Below are positions 41,404 through 50,657 of a stretch of 64,000 bases of DNA, in pieces. Source of the stretch: Azomonas tarimensis (GTDB lineage Bacteria; Pseudomonadota; Gammaproteobacteria; Pseudomonadales; Pseudomonadaceae); assembly GCF_042648805.1 (NCBI RefSeq), contig NZ_JBHRXZ010000024.1, forward strand, positions 62,001 through 126,000. The letters are read 5' to 3'. The translations under genes were made by a program, and so were the position numbers. How positions within the stretch are numbered: position 1 is the first letter of the stretch; each line of letters begins with the position of its first letter. The notes beneath the pieces were generated by a model. The model was not told where the DNA came from. It saw only the letters and a list, made by a program, of their open reading frames with translations, and ran no database searches.

Positions 41404-42426
41404 CTAGAAGCCGGTCGACGCGATGAAATCCACGTCGGTCTTCGGCTCACCGCTCATCAGCATCTCGATAACCTCATCCATGCCGTGACCTTCGAACAGG
41501 ATCGCATGCAGCGCCGCCACCAGGGGCATGTAGACGCCCAGCGCTTCGGACTTGGAGCGTAGCACCTTCAGCGTATTCACCCCCTCGGCCACTTCGCCGA
41601 GACGCGAGACGGCCTCCTCCAGGCTCAGGCCCTCGCCCACGGCATAGCCCACCTGATAGTTTCGGCTCTTTGGCGAGGTGCAGGTCACGATCAGGTCGCC
41701 GACACCCGCCAGCCCGAGAAAGGTCATGGGATTGGCACCCAGCCGCACCGCAAAGCGGGTCATCTCGGCCAGCGCCCGGGTGATCAGCATGCTTTTGGTG
41801 TTTTCGCCCATCCCCAGCGCACCGGCCATCCCGGCCATGATCGCATACACATTCTTGAGTGCACCGCCAAGCTCGGCACCAAAGCGGTCGGGGCTGGCGT
41901 AGACGCGAAAGGTACGCCCGTGCAGAACCCGTTGCACTTCGGCGCAGAGTGCCTGGTCGTCGCTGGCGACCACGGTGGCGGTCAGGGCACCCTCGGCAAT
42001 CTCACGCGCAAGGTTGGGGCCTGAAATCACCCCGATGCGCGCTTCGGGGGCGATGGACTCGAGGATCTCGCTCATCAGCATGAAGGTTTCCGCCTCGATG
42101 CCCTTGGTGGTGCTCACCACGAACTTTCCGGCCAGCTTGTCGGCATGGGGCTGCAGCGCCTTGCGCAAGGCACTGGAGGGCAACACCACGAAAACCAGCT
42201 GGCAGCTATCGAGAGTCGAGGCCAGATCGGTTACCGGCTCCACCAGGGCGTCGATTTCGACGTGCTTGAGATAGCGCGGGTTATGCCGTGTGACGCGAAT
42301 CGCTTCAGCCTGCGTGGGGTCACGCATCCATAGCAGAACCGAGTGGCCGTTGGCAGCCAGCAGGTTGGCGATGGCGGTTCCGAAGCTGCCACCTCCGAGC
42401 ACCGCGATCGGTTGTGTTGTAGTCAT
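41404..42426 (-). CDS. gpsA: Glycerol-3-phosphate dehydrogenase [NAD(P)+]
   Basis: GpsA makes sn-glycerol-3-phosphate from dihydroxyacetone phosphate for phospholipid synthesis. The 340-residue cytoplasmic enzyme has the Rossmann motif IAVLGGGSFGTAIANLLA, FVVSTTKGIE, GPNLAREIAEG, the catalytic-lysine region GALKNVYAIMAGMAGALGMG and GLAGVGDLIVTCTSPKSRNY. The open frame extends to 42534, but the ATG at 42426 with GGGAGAGG upstream gives the normal N-terminus MTTTQPIAVLGGGSFG. It heads the operon with DUF4389, sixA and the hydrolase. Confidence 0.95.
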   Translation of the reverse strand: MTTTQPIAVLGGGSFGTAIANLLAANGHSVLLWMRDPTQAEAIRVTRHNPRYLKHVEIDALVEPVTDLASTLDSCQLVFVVLPSSALRKALQPHADKLAGKFVVSTTKGIEAETFMLMSEILESIAPEARIGVISGPNLAREIAEGALTATVVASDDQALCAEVQRVLHGRTFRVYASPDRFGAELGGALKNVYAIMAGMAGALGMGENTKSMLITRALAEMTRFAVRLGANPMTFLGLAGVGDLIVTCTSPKSRNYQVGYAVGEGLSLEEAVSRLGEVAEGVNTLKVLRSKSEALGVYMPLVAALHAILFEGHGMDEVIEMLMSGEPKTDVDFIASTGF

Positions 42427-42487
42427 CCCGCCTCTCCCATACGCAACTTTGGGCCGCATTATAAGGCGCGAACCCGGCGCCACCACC

Positions 42488-43705
42488 TCAATCCTGAGGT
42501 CCAAGGCGGCGAACAGCACGATGGTTGGCCACAACGACCGCCAATGCCACAGTCGCCAGCCCCATCGTCACGTACAGTGCGGCGATGCCCGCGACTCGTG
42601 ACCCGGCAAGCGGCTCAAAAAGACCGGCGGCGACCCAGGGCGAGGCCACGTACCCCAAAGCGAGCGCCGCCCCGGCCAGACTGTCACGAAGGCCAAAGAC
42701 CCGCCCTTGGACTGAAGCTGGCACGCGTCGCTGCCAGATCGAATGCGCTAGCGCCGCCAGAATGGGGGTAGCGACGAAAAGCGCAAAAGTGGCCAAACCG
42801 ATAACCAATGGTGCGCGAGTCAGGCCGATCAGCGCCATGAACAGGCCACAGCTTGTCAGAGATACAATTACGCCACGAAGCTGCCTGACCGGACCGCCCC
42901 AGACGACCATAAAAACCGCTCCCAAAGCCATGCCCAGCCCCGCAACCGAGCGCAGCGTGCCTAACACCGCCTCGCTGGCGAACTCGAGGATGAAGGGAGT
43001 AAAAAGGACTACCGAGGCACCGCGGGCCAGATTGGCGAAAGCATGCATGAGGAGAAACAGCCGCAATCCGCGCGCGCGGGCGAGGTAGCGCGCACCGACC
43101 CAGAAGTCCCGCTTGCTCGACCGCCAACGCCGAGTAGAAGGCAACTCCGGGAAATCGACCCGCAGCATCACTAGCCCGGCTAGCAGGCATGCCGTGGCGG
43201 CCACTGCGGCTACCAACCAGCCCTCTGTGAGCGTCAACAGGGTTCCTGCTACAAGCGGGGCCAAAACATGAGCCGATGCCAAGCCCGCTTGAGCCACTCC
43301 GTTCAGTCGAGGGTAGGCGCGATCGTTACGAGTGAACAACGTCAGTGATGCGTTGTAAGCCAACCGATGAACACCGCCGACAAGAGAGCTGAGCAACAGC
43401 ACGGCATAGACCAGCGGCATACTCGGCTCGTCAGCCGCGAGGTTGAGCCAGTAAGTGCTGAACACCAAACACTGGATGAAGCAACACCCCAGGAGGATGC
43501 GCTTTCGGGGCCAGCGATCGATCCAGGGCCCTGCCAGCGGCATGACGAAAAGCTCCGGTAGATAGCCGCAGAGGATAACGAGGCTGAAACTGATCAGGGA
43601 ATCGGTGTGCTGATAGGTCAAAATGCCGGCAGTGAACACGACGAGCACTACAGAAAAAATCACTAGTGTCTGGCTGACCCACACGATACCGAACGAGCGC
43701 TTCAT
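42488..43705 (-). CDS. MFS exporter (EntS/MFS_3-like)
   Basis: This 405-residue inner-membrane transporter has about ten to twelve hydrophobic segments and the MFS loop motif PLAGPWIDRWPRKRILLG after helix 2. It resembles the group of MFS exporters that includes EntS and macrolide exporters: a short N-terminus, and QGRVFGLRDSLAGAALALGY in the second half. The substrate is not evident. An in-frame TTG at 43714 exists. The codon use looks a little less GC-biased than its neighbours and the gene has no obvious partner, so it may be a later acquisition. It is divergent from the TonB-dependent receptor gene, with 228 bases between. Confidence 0.78.
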   Translation of the reverse strand: MKRSFGIVWVSQTLVIFSVVLVVFTAGILTYQHTDSLISFSLVILCGYLPELFVMPLAGPWIDRWPRKRILLGCCFIQCLVFSTYWLNLAADEPSMPLVYAVLLLSSLVGGVHRLAYNASLTLFTRNDRAYPRLNGVAQAGLASAHVLAPLVAGTLLTLTEGWLVAAVAATACLLAGLVMLRVDFPELPSTRRWRSSKRDFWVGARYLARARGLRLFLLMHAFANLARGASVVLFTPFILEFASEAVLGTLRSVAGLGMALGAVFMVVWGGPVRQLRGVIVSLTSCGLFMALIGLTRAPLVIGLATFALFVATPILAALAHSIWQRRVPASVQGRVFGLRDSLAGAALALGYVASPWVAAGLFEPLAGSRVAGIAALYVTMGLATVALAVVVANHRAVRRLGPQD

Positions 43706-43933
43706 ATCTTCCAATGCTGGTGTCCCCGACTAGACGCTAACTGCTTCGCCTCCCCCGATGGGAAACATGCACATGATGCCTTAATGCTATCAACACGAAT
43801 GCAGTGACGCCTCAGTGTTGGGCCAAGATCATTGGCTGCCAGTCGGCGGCCGGCCTGAATCGATACTGGCATTCCTCCACGCCTCGTTTAAGATGCGCGG
43901 CATTTACCCCTCCGCCGGCAGAGAGGTTCTGCC

Positions 43934-46075
43934 TTGTTCCGTCGTACATGTACCATGGTGTTGCTACAGGGTGCCCTGATCGGCGCAGCGCCTGCCGCCT
44001 GGGCCGCCGAAGGCGACCTGTTCCTGAACAATCAGCCTGTTCCCGAAGTCCTCACTGCTACTCGCCTACGCCAGGCGCCAGCGGCCGTACCGGGCAGCAT
44101 CAGCGTGGTCGACCGTGCCCTTATCCGCGCCTCGGGCGCCCGCGAGTTACCCGAACTGCTGCGCCTCGTGCCCGGGATGCTGGTCGTTCCCAACGGCAAT
44201 ATCAGTACCGTCAACTACCACGGCAGCAGCGCTCGGCAAGCGCGCCGGCTGCAGGTGCTGGTCGATGGGCGCTCGGTGTATCGCGCGGGCTTCGCCCAGG
44301 TCGACTGGCATGACATCCCGGTGGCCATCGAAGACATAGAACGGATCGAGGTCTTTCGCGGGCCCAATACCGTGAGCTATGGCGCCAATGCGTTGATGGC
44401 CGTGGTGAACATCATCACGGTGCCACCCGCCGAGAGCGAGGGCACCCGGCTGAAGTACGGTGCCGGTGGTCGGGGCATATCCGACTGGTACGCCAGTCAG
44501 GCGCTGCACTGGGACGGTGGAGACCTGCGACTGTCGCTGTCAGGACGGCAGGAGGAGGGTTTTTACCAGCGTGGCGATGGCACCGATCAGCGGGACGGAC
44601 GGCGCTTGAACCGTTTCCACCTGAGCGCCGACCACAGCCTCGGTGCCTGGCAGACGCTAGAAGGACATTTGGCGCTAAAGGAGGGCAGCAGCCAGATGAA
44701 CAACACTTATCAGTCGATCTTGCCCATCGCCCCTCAACCCAGTGAATCAGACGCGGACTCGGACGTCACCGCCCGCGATTTCGCGGCCAGCCTGCGCTGG
44801 AGCCTCGAGCCCAGCAGCCGGCATAGCTTGCAGGTGCAGGCCAATCTCCAGCAGTGGGAGCGTTTGCGCAGTTGGCGTGCCTGCGATGCCCAGATCATCT
44901 TCAGCCCCGAACTCCGGGAGTTGTGGAGCCTGGCCAGCCAGCCGCAGCGGGATGCCTTTCTTGCCAGCGGCATCTTCACACCTCAAACGCCCAGGCAAAG
45001 GGAGCTTTACCTCGATGGAGTCATCCCTCAGCTAATCTCGCTCACTGACCCAGCCACGGGCCTACAGGCCCACACCTGCGGCGTGATCAACGAGGACATC
45101 CGCGAGAACCGCGTCGACATCGAGGCCCAGAGTACCCTCAGCCTGAACGACGACCTGCGCCTGGTCAGTGGGGCGAGCTACCGCTACGACGCCGCCTATA
45201 GCGAAACGCACCTCAACGACCGGCAGAACCGCGACGTCTGGCGATTGTTCGGTCATCTGGAGTGGTACCTGAGCGAGCGCTGGCTGCTGCAGGCGGGCGC
45301 CATGGGCGAGTACGACAGCAATGTCGGGCGCTCTCTGTCACCCCGTGTGGCGGTGAACTATCTCATCACTCCAGCCCACGGTCTGCGGGCGGTGTACACC
45401 GAGGCCGTGCGCTCACCGGACATGTTCGAGAACGACGCGGACTGGAACTATCGGGTGACTGACCTGCGGCCGGCTGCGCTCGGACAGCGCGACGCCTACT
45501 ACTTCATGTCGGCACGGGGGCCGGGGGATCTCCGCCAGGAACGCATTCACTCCCATGAGCTGGGCTATAACGGGCGCTTCCAGCGGCTCGGACTGAACCT
45601 AGACGTCAAGCTGTTCCACGACGAGATCAGCGATCTCATCTCCCACGAGCCGAAAATCTACCGTTTCGACCCGGATAACCGCAGCCGTCTGATCCTCGAA
45701 GGCGTGGAAACGGAAATCGATTGGCAGCTGGGGCTCAGCGATCGGCTGCGCCTGGGTTACGCCTATATCCAGGCAGACGCCAGTCATCCACTCGACCAGG
45801 TCATCACTCCGCGTCACAGTGGCTCGCTGGCCTGGCTACGCGATTGGGGCGGCAACTGGAACAGCAGCCTGATCTATTACGGTGCCGATGGCCTGAATGG
45901 CTACCGCTTCGAGCGCATGGATCTGCGTCTGGCCAAGCGGGTGCGTATGGGCACTGCCGAGCTGGAACTCGCCGGAGTGCTGCAACAGCGGCTTGACGAC
46001 GAACCGCTATCGGGTGCAGACAACCACTACGAACACCGTCACCTCTTCTACCTGACGGTAGATCTGTCCTTCTGA
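43934..46075 (+). CDS. TonB-dependent outer-membrane receptor
   Basis: This 713-residue protein has a signal peptide (MFRRTCTMVLLQGALIGAAP, cleavage near AWA-AEG), a TonB-box-like EVLTATRLRQ, a plug domain at about 45-160 (LIRASGARELPELLRLVPGM, LQVLVDGRSVYRAG, DIERIEVFRGPNTVSYGANA) and a beta-barrel ending in the outer-membrane signature FYLTVDLSF. No N-terminal STN signalling domain is present. The start is TTG at 43934 behind GAGAGG: it supplies the basic RR region a signal peptide needs, which the ATG at 43955 would lack. Its stop overlaps the next start by one base (TGATG). I saw no Fur box upstream, so iron control is not indicated. Ligand unknown. Confidence 0.88.
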   Translation: MFRRTCTMVLLQGALIGAAPAAWAAEGDLFLNNQPVPEVLTATRLRQAPAAVPGSISVVDRALIRASGARELPELLRLVPGMLVVPNGNISTVNYHGSSARQARRLQVLVDGRSVYRAGFAQVDWHDIPVAIEDIERIEVFRGPNTVSYGANALMAVVNIITVPPAESEGTRLKYGAGGRGISDWYASQALHWDGGDLRLSLSGRQEEGFYQRGDGTDQRDGRRLNRFHLSADHSLGAWQTLEGHLALKEGSSQMNNTYQSILPIAPQPSESDADSDVTARDFAASLRWSLEPSSRHSLQVQANLQQWERLRSWRACDAQIIFSPELRELWSLASQPQRDAFLASGIFTPQTPRQRELYLDGVIPQLISLTDPATGLQAHTCGVINEDIRENRVDIEAQSTLSLNDDLRLVSGASYRYDAAYSETHLNDRQNRDVWRLFGHLEWYLSERWLLQAGAMGEYDSNVGRSLSPRVAVNYLITPAHGLRAVYTEAVRSPDMFENDADWNYRVTDLRPAALGQRDAYYFMSARGPGDLRQERIHSHELGYNGRFQRLGLNLDVKLFHDEISDLISHEPKIYRFDPDNRSRLILEGVETEIDWQLGLSDRLRLGYAYIQADASHPLDQVITPRHSGSLAWLRDWGGNWNSSLIYYGADGLNGYRFERMDLRLAKRVRMGTAELELAGVLQQRLDDEPLSGADNHYEHRHLFYLTVDLSF

Positions 46076-46998
46076 TGAACGCAACCGCCTCACGGAGGAG
46101 CCGGATCTACCGCTGGATCAGTGCCCTCGCCTGGCTGCTGTGGCTCCTGGCTGCCCCGCAGGCGGCCTGGGCTGGCGAGATCCTGTTGGTGGCCGAGGAT
46201 TCCGTCGCGACCCGCGCCTTCGCCGACACGCTGGGCCAGCGCCGCCCGCAGGAACGGGTCCGCTTTGTCGCGCTGGACGCAGCGCCTGCGCCTGACCGTC
46301 TGGCGGCTGACGTGCGGGTCATCACCCTGGGTGAAAAGGCGCTCAGATGGCGCCTGCACAGCGAAGCAGGACCACCCACGCTGGTCTTGCTGGTCAGTCG
46401 CATCCAGGCCCAGCCATTGCTGGGGGACCGTCGCCCGCGCACGCTGAGCCTGCTCTGGAGCGATGCCCCCCTGGAGCGCCAACTGCGCCTGATCAAGCAC
46501 CTGCTGCCCAACGTCACCCGCATCGGGCTTCCCCACAGCGCACAGGCTGCGTTCCTGCTGCCAGAAGCCCGGCAAGCCGCAGCGAAACTACAGCTGAGTA
46601 TCGTGGCCCGGGAATGGGCGGACCCACGTGACACTGACACCCTCAAGCAGGTGCTGCTCTCCAGCGACGTCCTACTTGGCATAGACGATCCGGCGATCTA
46701 CAACGCGGCGACTGCCAAGAGCCTGCTGCTGACCAGCTATGCCAAGGGCCGCCCGCTGGTGGGTCCCACCGCGGCCTTCGTCAAGGCAGGAAGCCTCACC
46801 ACCAGCTACAGCGACCAGCAGGACTGGCTCGACACGCTGGACGAACTGCTCGACCGTCCCTCGTCCACCTGGCCCCGAACCCTCTATCCCTCCCGCTTCA
46901 AGGTCGTCGGCAACCGGCAGGTCGCCCGCTCGCTGGGCATCAGACTGATCGACGAAAGACTGGCCGCGCAGAGTCTCGCCGAAGGAGAGCGTCGATGA
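46075..46998 (+). CDS. Periplasmic substrate-binding-like protein
   Basis: This 307-residue exported protein has an N-terminal RRSR followed by ISALAWLLWLLAAPQAAWA, so cleavage near A-GEILLVAED is expected. The mature part has an ABC-type periplasmic-binding (TrpX/DUF534-like) pattern: TLVLLVSRIQAQPLLGDR, LIKHLLPNVTRIGLPHSA, DVLLGIDDPAIYNAATAKSL and LTSYAKGRPLVGPTAAFVKA. No ABC permease or ATPase gene is nearby, so it is more likely a sensor subunit than a transporter part. It overlaps the receptor gene by one base and the histidine kinase gene by four, so the three are strongly coupled. Confidence 0.82.
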   Translation: MNATASRRSRIYRWISALAWLLWLLAAPQAAWAGEILLVAEDSVATRAFADTLGQRRPQERVRFVALDAAPAPDRLAADVRVITLGEKALRWRLHSEAGPPTLVLLVSRIQAQPLLGDRRPRTLSLLWSDAPLERQLRLIKHLLPNVTRIGLPHSAQAAFLLPEARQAAAKLQLSIVAREWADPRDTDTLKQVLLSSDVLLGIDDPAIYNAATAKSLLLTSYAKGRPLVGPTAAFVKAGSLTTSYSDQQDWLDTLDELLDRPSSTWPRTLYPSRFKVVGNRQVARSLGIRLIDERLAAQSLAEGERR

Positions 46999-48524
46999 TT
47001 CATTCGGGTCAGGACATTCGCACCCGCACACTGCTGATCAGCGTGGGGCCCGCGCTCCTGATCACCTTGTTGCTGACCAGTTTCCTGACCTTTTCACGAC
47101 TGCAGGACTTACGCGACGAGCTGGACAACACCGGGCAGTTGATTGCCGATCAGCTCGCACCGGCCGCCGAGTACGGCGTGATCTCCGGTAACATCCAGGT
47201 CCTGGAAAACCTCTTGCAGGCGTCCCTGAGCACACCACACGTACGCCATCTGGAGATACGCGACCACGAAGATCTTCTGCTGCTCGCGCTGATGCGCGAC
47301 AGGGTTTCGCATCGCGAGGCGTCCGTCACCAGTTATACCAGCCCGATTCTGCTGCAACGCATTGCGCTCGAAGACGACGCGTTGCCCGTCGATATCGCTG
47401 AGCAGGCCGAAGAACAGTATCTGGGCCGGGTCATCGTCACGCTCTCGGACGAGGCCTTCACCCGACAACAACAAGTCATCCTGCTCAAGGCCGGCGTACT
47501 CGCCTCGCTTGCGCTGCTGGTCACCTTCATACTTGCGCGGCGCCTGGCGGGACAACTATCGCGGCCGATCAGCCAGATGGGCGAAGCAGTCAAGGCGATC
47601 GAGGACGGTGACTACCGTACCCGGATACCGGAAGTCGATGATGGCGAACTCGGTGACCTGGCCCGGCATATCAATGAAATGGCACGGGCGCTGGAGCGGG
47701 CCGACAATGCGCAGCGCGCTACCATTGCGCAGCTGATCGCCGCGCGCGAGGATGCCGAGCAGGCCAACCGCGCCAAGTCCGACTTTCTGGCGATGATGAG
47801 CCATGAGCTGCGCACACCCATGAATGGCGTGCTCGGGATGCTTCAGCTGCTGCAGACCACCCAACTGACCGAGGAGCAGAACGAATACGCCGAGCTCGCC
47901 AGCGAGTCCACAGGACATCTGCTCAAGGTGATCAACGATATCCTCGATTTTTCGCGGATCGAGCGCGGCGGGCTGGACCTCGAGCAAATTCCCTTCTCGC
48001 CCGCCGAGCTTATCCGCAATTCGGTTCAGGTATTCCAGCACGGCGCCCAGATGCGCGGACTCACCTTCCTGCTCGATACCCAGCCTGATCTGGAAAAGCT
48101 GGAACTGCGCGGCGACCCGACCCGTCTGCGGCAGATTCTGGTCAACCTGCTTGGCAATGCGCTGAAGTTCACAGAGGAGGGGTCGATTCGTCTTTCCACC
48201 CGTTGGAAGGTGCTTGGCGATGGGTGGGTCAGACTGACCTGCGAACTGGCCGACACCGGCATAGGCATCCCCGCGGACCGCCTCGATCATATGTTCGATG
48301 CGTTCCAGCAGGCCGACAGCTCCATCTCCCGGCGTTACGGTGGAACCGGCCTTGGGCTGACCATCGCCTCGAACCTCACCCGCCACATGAACGGCACGCT
48401 TCGGGCTGAAAGCCAGCCCGGTGTCGGATCGACCTTTATCCTCGAGCTCATCCTGCAGGAAAACAGCAGGGCAGGCAGAGCACCTGCTGCCAACGCGCCC
48501 GGCGCCCGCCAGGACATGTCTTGA
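46995..48524 (+). CDS. Membrane sensor histidine kinase (BarA-like, no receiver)
   Basis: This 509-residue kinase has a membrane helix at about 13-32, a periplasmic segment at about 35-155, a second helix at about 158-178, a HAMP domain (LSRPISQMGEAVKAIEDGDY), a HisKA domain with FLAMMSHELRTPMNGVLGML (phospho-acceptor His270) and a HATPase domain with LRQILVNLLGNALKFTEEG, ADTGIGIPADRL and RYGGTGLGLTI. It resembles the core of BarA-type kinases but ends without receiver or HPt domains. No response regulator lies next to it. It starts by a four-base overlap with the periplasmic-protein gene, so the two products likely interact in the periplasm. Confidence 0.9.
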   Translation: MIHSGQDIRTRTLLISVGPALLITLLLTSFLTFSRLQDLRDELDNTGQLIADQLAPAAEYGVISGNIQVLENLLQASLSTPHVRHLEIRDHEDLLLLALMRDRVSHREASVTSYTSPILLQRIALEDDALPVDIAEQAEEQYLGRVIVTLSDEAFTRQQQVILLKAGVLASLALLVTFILARRLAGQLSRPISQMGEAVKAIEDGDYRTRIPEVDDGELGDLARHINEMARALERADNAQRATIAQLIAAREDAEQANRAKSDFLAMMSHELRTPMNGVLGMLQLLQTTQLTEEQNEYAELASESTGHLLKVINDILDFSRIERGGLDLEQIPFSPAELIRNSVQVFQHGAQMRGLTFLLDTQPDLEKLELRGDPTRLRQILVNLLGNALKFTEEGSIRLSTRWKVLGDGWVRLTCELADTGIGIPADRLDHMFDAFQQADSSISRRYGGTGLGLTIASNLTRHMNGTLRAESQPGVGSTFILELILQENSRAGRAPAANAPGARQDMS

Positions 48525-48823
48525 AACCCTTGCAACGCAACGGCCGAGGCTGCCACCCCGTACGGTTCAAGTCCCTGTTTTCGATGGGGCAATCGTCGCC
48601 TTGGCCGCTGAACCGGTAGCCATGATCGGTAAAGTGCGCGAAAATCCGCGCTCGCCATTGCGGGCCTGGGGATGGCCCTGCACCGGTGTTCATGACGACA
48701 GACAGTCGACCTTGTGACTTTCACCCCGACTCATCAGTCTATGACCAAGGCCTCCAGCACTCTGCCTGCGGGACAGGCCTGTAGTATGCCCGCCCTGACA
48801 GCAGGGTCCATTGAGGAGCACGC
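48525..48823. other. Non-coding region upstream of fabA
   Basis: The 299-base gap between the histidine kinase and fabA has no supported gene; the short open frames in it lack ribosome binding sites. It must contain the fabA promoter. A small inverted repeat GCCTG-CGGGA-CAGGC (48764-48778) followed by TAGTAT (48782-48787) could be part of a promoter/operator, but no matching -35 element is evident and I do not call it. Confidence 0.4.
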
Positions 48824-49339
48824 ATGACCAAGCAACACGCCTTTTCCCGGGAAGATCTGCTGCGCTGCAGTCGCGGTGAATTGTTCGGCCCGGGTAACGC
48901 GCAACTGCCCGCCCCCAACATGCTGATGGTGGATCGCATCACCCACATCAGCGAGGTCGGCGGCAAGTTCGGCAAGGGCGAACTGGTCGCCGAATTGGAC
49001 ATCAACCCTGACCTGTGGTTTTTCGGCTGCCATTTCGAGGGCGATCCGGTCATGCCGGGCTGTCTCGGCCTGGATGCCATGTGGCAACTGGTGGGTTTCT
49101 ACCTGGGCTGGCAGGGCAACCCCGGCCGTGGCCGAGCGCTGGGCGCCGGCGAAGTGAAATTCTTCGGCCAGGTACTGCCCAGCGCCAAGAAGGTCACCTA
49201 TAACATTCATATCAAGCGCACCATCAACCGCTCGCTGGTCCTCGGCATCGCCGACGGCACCGTCCACGTCGATGGCCGCGAGATCTACAGCGCCGAAGGC
49301 TTGCGTGTCGGCCTGTTCACCTCTACCGATAGTTTTTGA
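48824..49339 (+). CDS. fabA: 3-hydroxydecanoyl-ACP dehydratase/isomerase
   Basis: FabA dehydrates 3-hydroxydecanoyl-ACP and isomerises the product to cis-3-decenoyl-ACP, the branch point for unsaturated fatty acids. The 171-residue protein has the active-site helix and loop WFFGCHFEGDPVMPGCLGLD with the catalytic His and Asp, LPAPNMLMVDRITHISEVGG, and GEVKFFGQVLPSAKKVTY. Length and motifs are those of pseudomonad FabA. GAGGAGC lies upstream of the ATG. It is followed 11 bases later by fabB, with which it forms the usual operon. Confidence 0.97.
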   Translation: MTKQHAFSREDLLRCSRGELFGPGNAQLPAPNMLMVDRITHISEVGGKFGKGELVAELDINPDLWFFGCHFEGDPVMPGCLGLDAMWQLVGFYLGWQGNPGRGRALGAGEVKFFGQVLPSAKKVTYNIHIKRTINRSLVLGIADGTVHVDGREIYSAEGLRVGLFTSTDSF

Positions 49340-49350
49340 AGGACTTCCGC

Positions 49351-50568
49351 ATGCGTCGCGTCGTGATCACCGGCCTAGGCATCGTTTCCTGCCTGGGCAA
49401 TGACAAAGAGACCGTCTCCGCCAACCTGCGCGCCAGCCGTCCCGGTATCCGGTTCAACCAGGAATACGCAGACATGGGCCTGCGCAGCCAGGTTTCCGGC
49501 TCCGTCGACCTCAATCTCGAAGAGCTGATCGACCGCAAGGTCATGCGCTTCATGGGCGACGCTGCGGCCTACGCCTATCTGGCCATGGAGCAGGCGATCC
49601 AGGACGCCGGCCTGACGCCGGAGCAGATTTCCAATCCCCGTGTTGGCCTGATCGCCGGCTCCGGCGGTGCATCCACCAACAACCAGATGGAAGCCATCGA
49701 CACCCTGCGCTCCAAGGGCGTCAAGCGCATCGGCCCATACCGCGTGCCGCGCACCATGAGCAGCACAGTGTCGGCCTGCCTGGCTACGCCGTTCCAGATC
49801 AAGGGCGTCAACTATTCCATCGCCTCGGCCTGCGCCACCAGCGCCCACTGCATCGGACACGCCATGGAGCAGATCCAGATGGGCAAGCAGGACATGGTGT
49901 TCGCCGGTGGCGGCGAGGAAGAGCACTGGAGCCAGAGCTGCCTGTTCGATGCCATGGGTGCGCTGTCCACCCAGTACAACGAGAGCCCGGAAAAGGCCTC
50001 GCGTGCCTATGACGCCAAGCGTGACGGTTTCGTCATCGCCGGCGGCGGCGGCATGGTGGTGGTCGAGGAACTCGAGCACGCCCTCGCCCGCGGTGCGAAG
50101 ATCTATGCCGAAGTGGTTGGCTACGGTGCCACCTCGGACGGCTACGACATGGTCGCCCCCAGCGGCGAAGGCGCCATCCGTTGCATGCAGCAGGCCATGG
50201 CCACGGTCAGCGATCCGATCGATTACCTGAACACCCACGGTACCTCCACGCCGGTTGGTGACGCGGCCGAAGCCCGAGCAGTGCGTACCCTGTTCGGCGA
50301 CAAGGCACCCGCGATCAGCTCCACCAAGAGCCTGTCCGGCCACTCGCTCGGCGCCGCCGGGGTTCACGAGGCCATCTATTCGATCCTGATGATGGAAGGC
50401 AATTTCATTGCCGGCTCGGCAAACATCGACGAGCTCGATCCAGAGGTTGCCGACCTGCCGATCGTCACCAAGACCCGCGAGAACGTTACCCTGAATACCG
50501 TGATGAGCAACAGCTTCGGCTTTGGCGGCACCAACGCCACGCTGATTCTCAAGCGCTGGCAGGGATGA
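49351..50568 (+). CDS. fabB: 3-oxoacyl-ACP synthase I
   Basis: FabB elongates acyl-ACPs, including the cis-3-decenoyl product of FabA. The 405-residue condensing enzyme has the nucleophilic cysteine in SACATSAHCIGHAMEQI, the catalytic histidines in NTHGTSTPVGDAAEARAV and KSLSGHSLGAAGVHEAI, and the C-terminal NSFGFGGTNATLILKR. A GTG/ATG at 49336 is in frame, but the ATG at 49351 has GAAGGA before it and gives the standard MRRVVITGLGIVSCLGND. A strong terminator follows 15 bases after the stop. Confidence 0.97.
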   Translation: MRRVVITGLGIVSCLGNDKETVSANLRASRPGIRFNQEYADMGLRSQVSGSVDLNLEELIDRKVMRFMGDAAAYAYLAMEQAIQDAGLTPEQISNPRVGLIAGSGGASTNNQMEAIDTLRSKGVKRIGPYRVPRTMSSTVSACLATPFQIKGVNYSIASACATSAHCIGHAMEQIQMGKQDMVFAGGGEEEHWSQSCLFDAMGALSTQYNESPEKASRAYDAKRDGFVIAGGGGMVVVEELEHALARGAKIYAEVVGYGATSDGYDMVAPSGEGAIRCMQQAMATVSDPIDYLNTHGTSTPVGDAAEARAVRTLFGDKAPAISSTKSLSGHSLGAAGVHEAIYSILMMEGNFIAGSANIDELDPEVADLPIVTKTRENVTLNTVMSNSFGFGGTNATLILKRWQG

Positions 50569-50583
50569 TTTCTGGCTAGCAGA

Positions 50584-50611
50584 AACGGCGCCCCAGGGCG
50601 CCGTTCTTGTT
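50584..50611 (+). terminator. Terminator after fabB
   Basis: AACGGCGCCC and GGGCGCCGTT form a near-perfect ten-base-pair hairpin with a very short loop, followed by TCTTGTTT. It closes the fabA-fabB operon and, because it is palindromic, may also act for the minus-strand chemoreceptor gene ending at 50658. Confidence 0.75.
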
Positions 50612-50657
50612 TCCAGCCACTGCGAATGCGCCCGCCAGGGCCGCGCTCATTCATGCA

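Noticed and set aside
43706..43933. Fur box upstream of the TonB-dependent receptor
   Set aside because: I looked for the GATAATGATAATCATTATC pattern and saw only scattered partial matches.
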